A stretch of 64,000 bases of DNA. Source: Neptunicella marina. GTDB taxonomy: Bacteria > Pseudomonadota > Gammaproteobacteria > Enterobacterales > Alteromonadaceae. A program made the position numbers and the translations under genes. Positions 53,365 through 62,867 of this stretch are shown here, piece by piece (position 1 is the first letter of the stretch; every line of letters starts with the position of its first letter). Under the pieces are notes generated by a model, which worked only from the letters and a program-made list of their open reading frames with translations, ran no database searches and was not told where the DNA came from. The stretch is from contig NZ_JACNEP010000004.1 in assembly GCF_014270035.1 (NCBI RefSeq), positions 248,001 through 312,000 of the forward strand, given 5' to 3'.

Positions 53365-53853
53365 ATGAATGTGATTATTCGATTATTAGATAAAGTGCTG
53401 AGTTATGCGTTAATTGCCGCCATGGCCAGTATTCTGCTGGTGGTAAGCTGGCAGGTGATTTCCCGTTATTTACTTTCAGATCCAAGCTCAGTGACTGAGG
53501 AACTGGCGCGCTTTTTACTGATTTGGATTGGTATGCTGGGCGCGGTATATGCCTTTCGCACCCATGCGCATTTAGGGCTGGATATTGTGGTTGATCGTAT
53601 GCAACCAGCCAAAAAACATCTGGTGCAAATTTTTGTGCAGCTCTCCGTTATCGTGTTTTGTGCACTGGTGATGGTATATGGCGGTGCAGAACTGATGGAG
53701 TTGACCTTAGATCTTAATCAAATCTCAGCAGCCCTAGGTATCAAAATGGGCTTTGTATATTCAATTTTACCTATCACCGGCGGCATGATCTGCCTGTACG
53801 CAATACATAACATTGGCTGCATCCTGCGCGGCGAAGAAGAGGGGCGCCACTAA
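53365..53853 (+). CDS. TRAP transporter small permease (DctQ family)
   Basis: A 162-residue protein with four membrane helices and the family segment VTEELARFLLIWIGMLGAVYAFR near residues 46-68. It forms the small subunit of the uronate TRAP importer. It starts three bases after the binding-protein gene and shares its last base with the start of the large permease gene. Confidence 0.92.
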   Translation: MNVIIRLLDKVLSYALIAAMASILLVVSWQVISRYLLSDPSSVTEELARFLLIWIGMLGAVYAFRTHAHLGLDIVVDRMQPAKKHLVQIFVQLSVIVFCALVMVYGGAELMELTLDLNQISAALGIKMGFVYSILPITGGMICLYAIHNIGCILRGEEEGRH

Positions 53854-55148
53854 TGGAAATGACAGCAATTGTACTACTGGTGGTGTTTTTTGCGCTGTTG
53901 GTATTAAGTGTTCCGGTATCTTTTGCTATTGGTTTAGCTACGTTAGCGACCATGGTCATGAGCATGGATATGACGCCAGCGGTGACCACTATGGCGCAAC
54001 GTATGGCCGGTGGTTTAAACAGCTTTGCCTTATTAGCCATCCCGTTTTTCGTCTTATCCGGACAAATTATGGGGCGTGGTGGTATCGCCAAACGTTTAAT
54101 CGAATGTGCGATGGCGTTAATTGGTGCGCTGCCTGGCGGTTTAGCGTTAGTTAACGTTGTATCTTGCATGTTGTTTGGGGCGATATCAGGTTCAGCGGTA
54201 GCCGCAACGTCGGCCATTGGCAGCTTTATGTTGCCGGAAATGAAAAAAGCCGGTTACGACGAAAACTTTAGTGCGGCAGTTACCGCGGCTGCTTCAACCA
54301 CAGGTTTATTAATCCCACCGAGTAACATCTTAATTGTGTATGCGATTGCCAGCGGTGGTGTATCCATTGCCGCCTTGTTTATGGCTGGTTATTTGCCGGG
54401 TATTTTAGTTGGTCTGGCGTTAATGGTGATTTGTTTTATTCACGCCAAACGTAAAGGTTATGCAACCAGTGCACGTCTGCCAGTCAAAGTGGTGGTAGAA
54501 AAAGTACTAGCTGCTGTTCCCAGTTTATTCCTGATTGTCTTGGTGATTGGCGGCATTATCGGTGGCATTTTCACTGCCACTGAAGCGGGCGCGATTGCGG
54601 TGTTTTATTCGATGTTGTTATCGATAGGAATTTACCGTGAAGTAAAGTGGGCTGAATTTCCCCAGCTGTTATTAAAAGCAGCAGAAACCACCTCTATCGT
54701 GTTGTTGTTGATTGCGGCATCTACTGCCATGTCGTGGTTATTATCTTTTGAAAATATTCCACAAACCTTTAGTCAGTTTTTGCTTGAACTAAGTGACAAC
54801 CCGATTGTTATCTTATTACTTATCAATCTGGTGTTGATTGTGGTCGGTGCTTTCCTGGATATGACGCCAGCGGTATTGATTTTCACCCCAATCTTTTTAC
54901 CGGTCGCCATGCAATTAGGCATGTCACCGCTGCAGTTTGGCATCATGATGGTGCTTAACCTGTCAATTGGCTTATGTTCACCGCCGGTGGGGGCCGTGTT
55001 ATTTGTGACCTGTGCTATCGCCAAAACCAAGCTGGAACGCATTATTAAACCCCTGTTGCCACTGTATATCGCGATGTTTGTGGTGCTGATGCTGGTTACT
55101 TATGTACCCTGGATCAGTGAAGTGGTACCTAACATGTTAGGACTGTAA
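53853..55148 (+). CDS. TRAP transporter large permease (DctM family)
   Basis: A 431-residue permease with about 12 helices. It carries PFFVLSGQIMGRGGIAKRL near residue 66, GAISGSAVAATSAIGS near 109, and a second-half repeat FLDMTPAVLIFTPIFLPV. It couples uptake to sodium. It overlaps the DctQ gene by one base and is followed after three bases by the IclR gene, so the regulator is made with the transporter. Confidence 0.94.
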   Translation: MEMTAIVLLVVFFALLVLSVPVSFAIGLATLATMVMSMDMTPAVTTMAQRMAGGLNSFALLAIPFFVLSGQIMGRGGIAKRLIECAMALIGALPGGLALVNVVSCMLFGAISGSAVAATSAIGSFMLPEMKKAGYDENFSAAVTAAASTTGLLIPPSNILIVYAIASGGVSIAALFMAGYLPGILVGLALMVICFIHAKRKGYATSARLPVKVVVEKVLAAVPSLFLIVLVIGGIIGGIFTATEAGAIAVFYSMLLSIGIYREVKWAEFPQLLLKAAETTSIVLLLIAASTAMSWLLSFENIPQTFSQFLLELSDNPIVILLLINLVLIVVGAFLDMTPAVLIFTPIFLPVAMQLGMSPLQFGIMMVLNLSIGLCSPPVGAVLFVTCAIAKTKLERIIKPLLPLYIAMFVVLMLVTYVPWISEVVPNMLGL

Positions 55149-55151
55149 CCG

Positions 55152-55934
55152 ATGGAAAGATATCTGATCCCCGGTGTTGTGCATGCCTGCGAATTGCTGC
55201 GCTTGTTAGCGCAAAATGGTAAAGGCATGACCTCCCAACAAATCGAAGTGGCACTTGATCTGCCTCGTACCACGGTTTTCCGTTTGCTGCGCACGCTGGT
55301 GTCGCAGCAGATGTTGGAAAAGCGCAACAAGAAATATTTCTGTGGTGCCGATTTGATGAATGTGGGGCTTCAGATTATCAATTCCGATCGTTTGCATCAG
55401 GTGGCGATTCCACATGTGCAACGTTTAGCATTAACCACAGGACACACGGCTCATCTGGCAGTACCGCATCATGGCAGTGCATTGATTGTGGAAGTTTTTG
55501 ATAGCCCACATCCGTTAAAAGTGGCCAGTCGTCCGGGATTGCGAGCGTTAATGCATTGCTCTTCAACCGGTAAGATTTTCTTAGCTTTTTTGTATTACGA
55601 CAATCTGGAACTGTTGTTTGAAAACAAGGAAATGGAAAAACGTACCGCCAATACCATTACGAATCTGCCTGATTTGAAAAAAGAACTGCAGCGGGTAATG
55701 GCGTTGGGTTATGCGGTGGATGATAAAGAATATCACGAAGATGTGCGCTGCTTAGCGGCGCCGGTGCGCGATAACCGCGGTATTGTGGTCGGGGCGATTG
55801 GTATTACCGGCCCCGCTACCTCATTTACCAAAGCACAAATTCCTATGATAGCTGCACAGGTTAAAGCGGCTGCCTGCGATATTTATAAAGATGTGTATCA
55901 ACAGCATTCATTGTCACAGGAGAAAACGGGATAA
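55152..55934 (+). CDS. IclR-family regulator (KdgR-like)
   Basis: A 260-residue regulator with an N-terminal winged helix (TSQQIEVALDLPRTTVFRLL, about residues 27-46) and a C-terminal IclR ligand-binding domain ending with AVRGAIGITG-type sequence (VVGAIGITGPATSF). KdgR, the pectin-pathway repressor that senses KDG, is the family model, and the place in a kdu/TRAP operon fits it. It begins three bases after the permease stop. The effector is inferred, not shown. The inverted repeat at 50606-50647 is one candidate target. Confidence 0.82.
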   Translation: MERYLIPGVVHACELLRLLAQNGKGMTSQQIEVALDLPRTTVFRLLRTLVSQQMLEKRNKKYFCGADLMNVGLQIINSDRLHQVAIPHVQRLALTTGHTAHLAVPHHGSALIVEVFDSPHPLKVASRPGLRALMHCSSTGKIFLAFLYYDNLELLFENKEMEKRTANTITNLPDLKKELQRVMALGYAVDDKEYHEDVRCLAAPVRDNRGIVVGAIGITGPATSFTKAQIPMIAAQVKAAACDIYKDVYQQHSLSQEKTG

Positions 55935-55996
55935 TCTTGTAACAATCAGTCACTTAGATTAGTGTCGAACGGTTTTAAGATTAGTTGAGATAACCC

Positions 55997-57028
55997 ATGA
56001 GCGATAAAAAGCCAACCATAAACGATGTAGCCAGAGAAGCCGGTGTCTCAAAACGCACCGTGTCCCGTGTGATTAACGGCTCGGCTAATGTCGGTGAAAA
56101 AACGCAAAAGCTGATCCAGTCAGTGATTGAGCGGTTAGATTATTCACCGGATAAACAGGCAAGGGGATTAGCCTCCAGTCGTTCATATTTGCTTGGTTTA
56201 ATCTATGACAACCCGGACGCCTTGTATATCGATCAGGTGCAGCGCGGTGTGCTCGAAGTCTGCTCTAAACAAGGATACGAACTGGTGGTTCACCCCTGCC
56301 AGTACAGCAGTGACAAACTGGTTGAGGACTGTCAGGGGTTTATTCGTCGTTCCAAAATTGATGGGGTGATTGTGCTGCCTCCTGTTTCGGAATCCAAACA
56401 ACTGGCGGCGGCATTGCGTGAAAACAATCAGTGTTATGTGCGCATGGCATCAGTGGATTTAGATGATCATATGAACATAGTAGTTTCAGATGAGCGCGCA
56501 GCGATGGCGGAAATGGCGCGTTATCTGGTTTCGATGGGGCACCGTGACATTGCCTTTATTACCGGACCTCTTAGTTATTATTCCTCACTGGAACGTTTAG
56601 CCGGTTTTCGCAGCACCTTGCAGCAACTGGGACTGGCGCTGCCGGAGTCACAGGTTTTTGAGGGGCAGAACAGCTATCAAAGTGGCATTGATGCTGCCAA
56701 ACGCATTTTAAGCAAAACCACTCGTCCAACTGCGATTTTTGCCAACAACGATGAAATGGCTGCCGGGGTGCTTAAAGTCGCCCATAACATGGGAATTAAC
56801 GTGCCTGAGCAACTGTCTGTTGCTGGATTCGATGACAACTTACTGGCATCGCGCATTATTCCGTCTCTTACCACTATTCAACGCCCAGTGGGGGCCATGG
56901 CGGCATTGGCTGCGCAAAAGATTATTCGTGCGATCGAAAAAAGTGATCCGGTTTCCAGTGAAAGTGACTTTCTGGTGAAACCCCATTTAATTATCCGGGA
57001 ATCAACCGCGCCCTGCACCAAAAGCTGA
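55997..57028 (+). CDS. LacI-family transcriptional regulator
   Basis: A 343-residue regulator. The LacI helix-turn-helix and hinge occupy residues 6-60 (TINDVAREAGVSKRTVSRVI, then YSPDKQARGLAS). A periplasmic-binding-like sugar domain follows, with IFANNDEMAAGVL near 251 and SVAGFDDN near 276. It is the best candidate to bind TGCCACCGGTGGCA upstream of kduD and the GH28 gene, since LacI proteins favour CG-centred palindromes. It follows the IclR gene by 62 bases, and the GH105 gene follows it by 43. The inducer is probably a uronate intermediate. Confidence 0.88.
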   Translation: MSDKKPTINDVAREAGVSKRTVSRVINGSANVGEKTQKLIQSVIERLDYSPDKQARGLASSRSYLLGLIYDNPDALYIDQVQRGVLEVCSKQGYELVVHPCQYSSDKLVEDCQGFIRRSKIDGVIVLPPVSESKQLAAALRENNQCYVRMASVDLDDHMNIVVSDERAAMAEMARYLVSMGHRDIAFITGPLSYYSSLERLAGFRSTLQQLGLALPESQVFEGQNSYQSGIDAAKRILSKTTRPTAIFANNDEMAAGVLKVAHNMGINVPEQLSVAGFDDNLLASRIIPSLTTIQRPVGAMAALAAQKIIRAIEKSDPVSSESDFLVKPHLIIRESTAPCTKS

Positions 57029-57071
57029 GTACTAGCTGGTTCAGGGACATATTTAAATAAGGATTAGGTTA

Positions 57072-58253
57072 ATGAAAATAAGTACCCTGAACGTGGCGAA
57101 GATCGCTGCTTTTGCTTGCTTGTTGCAAATAGCTCAAGTTGCCAATGCTGCTCAACAAAGTTGGGCTGAGAGAATGGTGCAGTCAGAAATGGCGCGTCAT
57201 CCGGAAGCCTGGAGCATGGAAGAAGCTAAAAAACCAAAGTGGAACTACACCCAGGGATTGGTGTTGCTGGCTATCAGCAAACAATACGAAAAGAAACCGG
57301 ATCCCAAGTTACTTGCTTACATTAAAGCTTACGCTGATTTACTGATTGATGAAAAAGGCGATATTCGTGGTTACAAGATGAGTGACTACAACATTGATAT
57401 GATCAACGCCGGTAAAATTTTGTTTTTCCTGTACGAACAAACCCAGGACCCACGTTACATGCGTGCTATGCATATAATGCGTGAACAAATTGCTGGTATG
57501 CCGCGTACCTCTGAAGGGGGCTTTTGGCACAAAAAACGTTATCCATTCCAGATGTGGTTAGATGGCTTATACATGGGCGCGCCTTTTTACGCTGAATATG
57601 CAACCTGGTTTGCCGAAGATAAAGACACCTTTGATGATATCGCTCAGCAATTTAAACTGATCGAACGTCACGCCAAAGACCATAAAACCGGTTTGTTGTA
57701 TCACGGCTGGGATGAAAGCCGCCAGCAAAAATGGGCAGACCCCAAAACCGGTACTTCTCCTAATTTCTGGTCGCGTTCACTGGGCTGGTATGCCATGGCA
57801 TTAGTGGACGTGTTGGAATATTTCCCGAAAGGCCACAAAGACCGTGAATTCTTAATCGAAAGTCTGCAAAACCTGGCAGCCGCCGTCACCAAAGTGCAGG
57901 ATAAATCAGGCTTGTGGTATCAGGTAACAGATCAAGGTGATCGTAAAGGTAATTATCTGGAAGCCTCGGGCACCAGCATGTTGGTTTATGCACTGGCGAA
58001 AGGGGTTAACCAGGGCTATCTGGACAAACAGTACTGGCAGGTCGCACAAAAAGGTTATCAGGGTTTACTGGATAAACTTATCAAAGTGGATAGTGGCTTG
58101 GTGAATATTACTCAGGTTTGTGCCGTTGCCGGTTTGGGTGGTGATCCATACCGTTCAGGCTCATTTGATTATTACGTAAATGAAAAAATGCGTGATAACG
58201 ATCCTAAAGCGACCGGACCATTTATTATGGCGAGTTTAGAGCTGGGTAAATAA
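57072..58253 (+). CDS. GH105 unsaturated rhamnogalacturonyl/galacturonyl hydrolase
   Basis: A 393-residue GH105 enzyme with a signal peptide (cleavage near ANA). The alpha/alpha-barrel signatures WNYTQGLVLLA (near residue 57), MWLDGLYMGAPFYAEY with catalytic D164, and FWSRSLGWYAMALVD are present. It removes the unsaturated uronic acid at the non-reducing end of pectin oligomers in the periplasm, feeding KduI. Length matches YteR and RhiN. It is probably the last gene of the kduD-lacI run. No polysaccharide lyase is in the window, so its substrate must come from enzymes encoded elsewhere. Confidence 0.92.
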   Translation: MKISTLNVAKIAAFACLLQIAQVANAAQQSWAERMVQSEMARHPEAWSMEEAKKPKWNYTQGLVLLAISKQYEKKPDPKLLAYIKAYADLLIDEKGDIRGYKMSDYNIDMINAGKILFFLYEQTQDPRYMRAMHIMREQIAGMPRTSEGGFWHKKRYPFQMWLDGLYMGAPFYAEYATWFAEDKDTFDDIAQQFKLIERHAKDHKTGLLYHGWDESRQQKWADPKTGTSPNFWSRSLGWYAMALVDVLEYFPKGHKDREFLIESLQNLAAAVTKVQDKSGLWYQVTDQGDRKGNYLEASGTSMLVYALAKGVNQGYLDKQYWQVAQKGYQGLLDKLIKVDSGLVNITQVCAVAGLGGDPYRSGSFDYYVNEKMRDNDPKATGPFIMASLELGK

Positions 58254-58320
58254 GCATTACATTGCCACCGGAATCTGTTAATTCAAGGTAACAATAACGA
58301 TTACAAACCTTAAGCTACAT

Positions 58321-58362
58321 TTGACGAAAATACAGATGCGTCATACAATGCCACCGGTGGCA
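58321..58362 (+). promoter_or_regulatory. GH28-uxa promoter with LacI-type operator
   Basis: TTGACG (58321-58326) and TACAAT (58344-58349) are 17 bases apart. The perfect palindrome TGCCACCGGTGGCA (58349-58362) starts at the last base of the -10 and covers the expected start site. It is identical to the site upstream of kduD. A degenerate half-site (TTGCCACCGG) lies about 85 bases upstream. Confidence 0.7.
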
Positions 58363-58467
58363 AAAGTAAAGTCAAATAATAACAAAAATGTCGAATTGCT
58401 GGTTTTGTGAGCGTTTTAGTCTCAAAAACGCCAGTTGAGACAGCCAATCAGTAAAAGGAGTGATTGT

Positions 58468-59922
58468 ATGATCGCCAGACGAACATTTATTAAATCGGTT
58501 GTAGCCACTGCGGTAGCCGGACTAGTTAGCGGTTGTGGCCGTAACGAAATGGCTAGTGCATCAAGTGCGCCTGCCGCTGGCGGAACCCGCTGGAAACTGG
58601 CTGATGAAATTCGTCGTAGTGTGCGTCAGGTTGCCTTTGCTGATCAGGAATTTGTGATTACAGATTTTGGCGCCAAAGCTGAATCTGGTGTGGATAATAC
58701 ACAAGCCATTAAACAAACCATCGAGGCTTGTCATCAAGCTGGCGGTGGACGTGTGGTAGTACCGGCTGGACGCTTTGAAACCGGTGCTGTGCATTTACTT
58801 TCCAATGTGAATTTACACCTGCAACAAGATGCGACCCTGGCCTTTTTAACCGATCCGGCCAAATATTTGCCTGCGGTATTTACCCGTTGGGAAGGTATGG
58901 AAATGATGGGTTATTCACCGCTTATTTACGCCTTTGAACAAACCAATGTGGCGGTAACAGGTACAGGTACATTAGATGGTCAGGCCGATGACAATACCTG
59001 GTGGCCGTGGAAAGGCAAGAATAAACATGCCCACTGGCGCCAGGATCCGGTTGAACTCACACAAAAACCGGCACGTGATAAATTGCAGCAGCAAGTGGAA
59101 GCAGGCATACCTCCAGAACAGCGACTGCACGCCGAGGGCTCTTTTTTACGTCCGGCATTTTTCCAGCCTTATCGTTGTCATCAGGTACTGATTGAAGGGG
59201 TGACTATTGTAAATTCACCTTTTTGGTTAATTAACCCTGTATTGAGTGAAGACGTTACCGTGCGAGGCGTGACCTGCCGTAGTCATGGTCCAAATAACGA
59301 TGGTTGTGATCCTGAATCCTGTAATCGTGTACTGATTGAAGATTGTTTATTTGATACCGGTGATGACTGCATCGCAATTAAATCAGGGCGCAATGCCGAT
59401 GGTCGCCGTGTAAATACACCTTGTCAGAATATCCTGGTGGAAAACTGCCAGATGAAAGACGGTCATGGTGGTTTGGTGATTGGTAGCGAAATTTCAGGCG
59501 GCGCACGCAATATCTTTATGCAGAATTGCCATATGAGCAGCCCGGAGTTGGAACGTGCTATTCGCATTAAAACCAATTCCATTCGTGGCGGGGTAATTGA
59601 AAACATCAATGTGCGCAATGTTGATGTGGGGCAGGTCAAAGATGCGATTGTGGTGAACTTCTATTACGAAGAAGGTGATGCAGGCAGCTTTGACCCCGTA
59701 GTACGTGATATTCATATCGAAGATTTTACGGTGGAAAAAGCCAAACATGCCATGGTGATCCGTGGCTTTGACCGTGCACCAATCGAAAATCTGTTGTTAA
59801 GAAACTGTCGTTTTAATCAGGTTGCCAAACCTCAGGTGGTTGAGCATGTGAACAACATCACACTGGATAATGTGTGGGTTGCTGACAAGCCACTGACGGC
59901 CAAAGATTTGGTTACCCAGTGA
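58468..59922 (+). CDS. GH28 polygalacturonase-family hydrolase, Tat-exported
   Basis: A 484-residue parallel beta-helix enzyme. All GH28 catalytic motifs are seen: D278 in NNDGCD, D299-D300 in DTGDDCIAIKSG, H333 in DGHGG, and R366-I-K368. The N-terminus ARRTFIKS is a twin-arginine signal ending in a lipoprotein-like SGC. I chose the ATG at 58468 with AAAGGAG upstream; a frame 11 codons longer would bury the signal. It should release galacturonate from pectin oligomers. It heads the operon with uxaA, uxaC and the uxuB-like gene, behind a strong promoter and operator. Confidence 0.92.
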   Translation: MIARRTFIKSVVATAVAGLVSGCGRNEMASASSAPAAGGTRWKLADEIRRSVRQVAFADQEFVITDFGAKAESGVDNTQAIKQTIEACHQAGGGRVVVPAGRFETGAVHLLSNVNLHLQQDATLAFLTDPAKYLPAVFTRWEGMEMMGYSPLIYAFEQTNVAVTGTGTLDGQADDNTWWPWKGKNKHAHWRQDPVELTQKPARDKLQQQVEAGIPPEQRLHAEGSFLRPAFFQPYRCHQVLIEGVTIVNSPFWLINPVLSEDVTVRGVTCRSHGPNNDGCDPESCNRVLIEDCLFDTGDDCIAIKSGRNADGRRVNTPCQNILVENCQMKDGHGGLVIGSEISGGARNIFMQNCHMSSPELERAIRIKTNSIRGGVIENINVRNVDVGQVKDAIVVNFYYEEGDAGSFDPVVRDIHIEDFTVEKAKHAMVIRGFDRAPIENLLLRNCRFNQVAKPQVVEHVNNITLDNVWVADKPLTAKDLVTQ

Positions 59923-59932
59923 GATAAATTCC

Positions 59933-61411
59933 ATGAAAGCGTTAATTCATATTCATCCCAATGACAATGTCGCAGTAGCAACCCGTGATTTAGCCGCGGG
60001 TGAGCATATTGATGAGCTGGATTTGACCTTAACCGATGATATTCCTAAAGGTCATAAAGTGGCCCTAAGCGATATTGCCGAAGGTGATATCGTGGTCAAG
60101 TATGGTTTTGAAATTGGTGGTTGTACGGCGGCGGCTAAACGTGGCCAGCATATTCACAGCCATAACTTAAAAACCAATTTACGCGACGGCACTCAATATC
60201 AATATCAGCCAGTACAAGCCAAAGCGGTTGAGCCAAAAGCGGTGCCAACTTTTAAAGGTTATCGCCGCGCCAATGGTAAAGTGGGGATACGTAATGAGGT
60301 ATGGATCATCAACACCGTGGGTTGCGTTAACCGCACAGCACAGCGCATTGCAGATGTGTGCTCTAAACGTTTTGAAGGTCGTGCTGATGCGTTTGTGGCC
60401 TTTACTCATCCCTTTGGCTGCTCACAGCTAGGGGATGATTTAAAAGACACCCGTGCTGTGCTTGCTGCCTTGTTAACTCACCCCAATGCCGGTGCGGTTT
60501 TGGTGGTGGGATTAGGGTGTGAAAACAACCAAATGGCTGATTTACTGGTGGCGGCCGGTGAATATGATAAGTCGCGTATTCGATTTTATAATTCCCAACA
60601 GGTGGGCGATGAGGTAGAAACCGGCGTCGATGCAATTGAAGAAATGTTGCCGCTGCTGGAAACCGATCAACGTGTGGATTGTCCCGCCTCTGAATTAGTG
60701 CTGGGCATGAAGTGCGGCGGCTCTGATGCCTTTAGTGGTATCACAGCCAATCCACTTGTTGGACGTATGTCAGATAAAATCACCCAGCTGGGTGGTAGCG
60801 CTATTTTAACCGAAACCCCTGAAATGTTCGGTGCTGAGCAAATTCTGATGAATCGTGCCAGCAGTGAACCAATTTATCAGCAGATAGTGTCGCTGGTGAA
60901 TGATTTTAAACAGTACTTCATCGCACACAATCAGCCTATTTATGAAAATCCATCACCCGGTAACAAAGCTGGTGGATTAACCACGCTGGAAGAAAAATCA
61001 CTGGGCGCGATTCAAAAAGGCGGTCAGGCGATTGTGAATGAAGTGCTGGATTACGGTCAGCCACTTTCTAAAAAAGGGTTAGTGCTATTACAAGCGCCGG
61101 GTAACGATGCGGTGTCATCCACCGCGTTAGCAGCCAGTGGCGCACATATGGTGTTATTTACCACAGGTCGCGGTACGCCGTTAGGTTTCCCGGTGCCGAC
61201 GGTAAAAATTTCTTCAAATACTGATTTAGCCACACGTAAGCCGCATTGGATTGATTTTAACGCCGGCAGCGTACTCGATGGCGTGGACATGGAGACATGC
61301 GCGGATCAGTTTTTTAATCAGTTGTTGGCTATTGCATCCGGTCAGCCAACCAATAACGAACAAAATGAATGCAGAGAGATCGCCATCTGGAAACGTGGCG
61401 TCACTCTCTAA
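59933..61411 (+). CDS. uxaA: Altronate dehydratase UxaA
   Basis: A 492-residue dehydratase, about the length of E. coli UxaA. An N-terminal SAF-like domain (residues 1-95, IPKGHKVALSDIAEGD) precedes the catalytic part, with GVRNEVWIINTVGCVNRT-type sequence near 118, FTHPFGCSQLGDD and GMKCGGSDAFSGITANP. It converts altronate to KDG, the product that Eda handles after phosphorylation. It starts ten bases after the GH28 stop. Two-domain fusion of SAF and D-galactarate dehydratase-like parts is normal for the family. Confidence 0.95.
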   Translation: MKALIHIHPNDNVAVATRDLAAGEHIDELDLTLTDDIPKGHKVALSDIAEGDIVVKYGFEIGGCTAAAKRGQHIHSHNLKTNLRDGTQYQYQPVQAKAVEPKAVPTFKGYRRANGKVGIRNEVWIINTVGCVNRTAQRIADVCSKRFEGRADAFVAFTHPFGCSQLGDDLKDTRAVLAALLTHPNAGAVLVVGLGCENNQMADLLVAAGEYDKSRIRFYNSQQVGDEVETGVDAIEEMLPLLETDQRVDCPASELVLGMKCGGSDAFSGITANPLVGRMSDKITQLGGSAILTETPEMFGAEQILMNRASSEPIYQQIVSLVNDFKQYFIAHNQPIYENPSPGNKAGGLTTLEEKSLGAIQKGGQAIVNEVLDYGQPLSKKGLVLLQAPGNDAVSSTALAASGAHMVLFTTGRGTPLGFPVPTVKISSNTDLATRKPHWIDFNAGSVLDGVDMETCADQFFNQLLAIASGQPTNNEQNECREIAIWKRGVTL

Positions 61412-61433
61412 TTTAGGTAACAGGAGCCTGTAA

Positions 61434-62861
61434 ATGGTTAACTCAACTTCCCCATTGTCATTGCATGCAGACAGACTATTCCCTGCTGATGCGAAAGTCA
61501 GAGACATCGCCCGTGCGTTGTATAACGAGATTAAAGACTTACCTATCATCAGCCCGCATGGTCACACCGACCCGCGCTGGTTTGCCTACGATGAAAGCTT
61601 TGGTAATGCCACTGAATTGCTGATCCGTCCTGATCACTATGTTTTCCGTATGCTTTACAGTCAGGGGATCTCGCTGGAGTCTTTGGGTATTCCACGCTGG
61701 GATGGTGGCGAAGTCGAAAAAGACCCGCGTAAAATCTGGAACCTGTTTGCTAAAAATTATTACCTGTTCCGTGGCACGCCGTCACGCATGTGGTTGGATA
61801 CCGTATTCCACGATGTCTTTGGGTTGCGTGTGCAATTAAATGAACAAACTGCGGACCAGTATTACGATTCAATTACTGAGCAATTAGCGACAGATGCATT
61901 CCGTCCGCGTGCCTTGATGGACAGATTTAACATCGAATTAATCGCCACTACAGAAGGTGCGTTAGATCCATTACCTCACCACCAGGCTATTCAGGGTACA
62001 CCGTGGCAAAAACGCGTGATTACCTCGTTCCGTCCTGATGATGTGGTTGATGCCTCACGTGACGATTTTGCCACTAATGTGGCAAAACTGGGCGAAATGA
62101 CGGGGGAAGATACCCAAAGCTGGAGTGGTTACTTAGACGCTATTCGTAAGCGTCGTGAATGGTTCCGCCAAATGGGCGCAACTGCCACTGACCACGGTCA
62201 CCCAACCGCATTAACCGCTGATTTAAACACCAGCGCGTGTGAAGCCTTATTTGCCCGTTGTTTAAAAGGTGAAGCCAGCGAGCAGGAGCAGGAAATTTTC
62301 CGTGGCCAGATGTTAACTGAATTGGCCGGAATGAGTATTGAAGATGGCATGGTAATGCAAATTCACCCTGGCGCTTTCCGTAACCATAACCCTGAGTTGT
62401 TTACTAAGTTTGGTCGCGATAAAGGTGCGGATATTCCATCGCAAACTGAATATGTACAGGCGCTTAAACCGTTACTGGATAAATACGGCAACAATCCAAA
62501 GCTGAACATTATTTTGTTCACGCTGGATGAAACCGTTTATGCCCGCGAATTAGCACCTCTGGCTGGCCATTATCCAAGTCTGAAATTAGGGCCTGCCTGG
62601 TGGTTCCATGATTCGCCGGAAGGTATGTTGCGTTTTCGTCATCAGGTTACCGAAACCGCAGGTTTTTATAACACGGTTGGTTTTAACGATGATACCCGTG
62701 CTTTTTTATCGATTCCTGCGCGCCACGATGTTGCACGTCGTATTGATTGCCGTTTTCTTGCTGAGTTAATTACTCAGCATCGTATTAACGAACAGGAAGG
62801 GTTTGAACTGGCGCATGATCTCACTTACAACCTGGCCAAAAAAGCCTACAAACTGGGATAA
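61434..62861 (+). CDS. uxaC: Glucuronate/galacturonate isomerase UxaC
   Basis: A 475-residue uronate isomerase of the amidohydrolase superfamily. The metal-binding SPHGHTDPRWF is near residue 39, with WWFHDSPEGM near 380 and the C-terminal GFNDDTRAFLSIPARHD typical. It converts galacturonate to tagaturonate and glucuronate to fructuronate. An AGGAG lies before the ATG, 22 bases after uxaA. The uxuB-like reductase follows after six bases. Confidence 0.96.
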   Translation: MVNSTSPLSLHADRLFPADAKVRDIARALYNEIKDLPIISPHGHTDPRWFAYDESFGNATELLIRPDHYVFRMLYSQGISLESLGIPRWDGGEVEKDPRKIWNLFAKNYYLFRGTPSRMWLDTVFHDVFGLRVQLNEQTADQYYDSITEQLATDAFRPRALMDRFNIELIATTEGALDPLPHHQAIQGTPWQKRVITSFRPDDVVDASRDDFATNVAKLGEMTGEDTQSWSGYLDAIRKRREWFRQMGATATDHGHPTALTADLNTSACEALFARCLKGEASEQEQEIFRGQMLTELAGMSIEDGMVMQIHPGAFRNHNPELFTKFGRDKGADIPSQTEYVQALKPLLDKYGNNPKLNIILFTLDETVYARELAPLAGHYPSLKLGPAWWFHDSPEGMLRFRHQVTETAGFYNTVGFNDDTRAFLSIPARHDVARRIDCRFLAELITQHRINEQEGFELAHDLTYNLAKKAYKLG

Positions 62862-62867
62862 TTTTTG

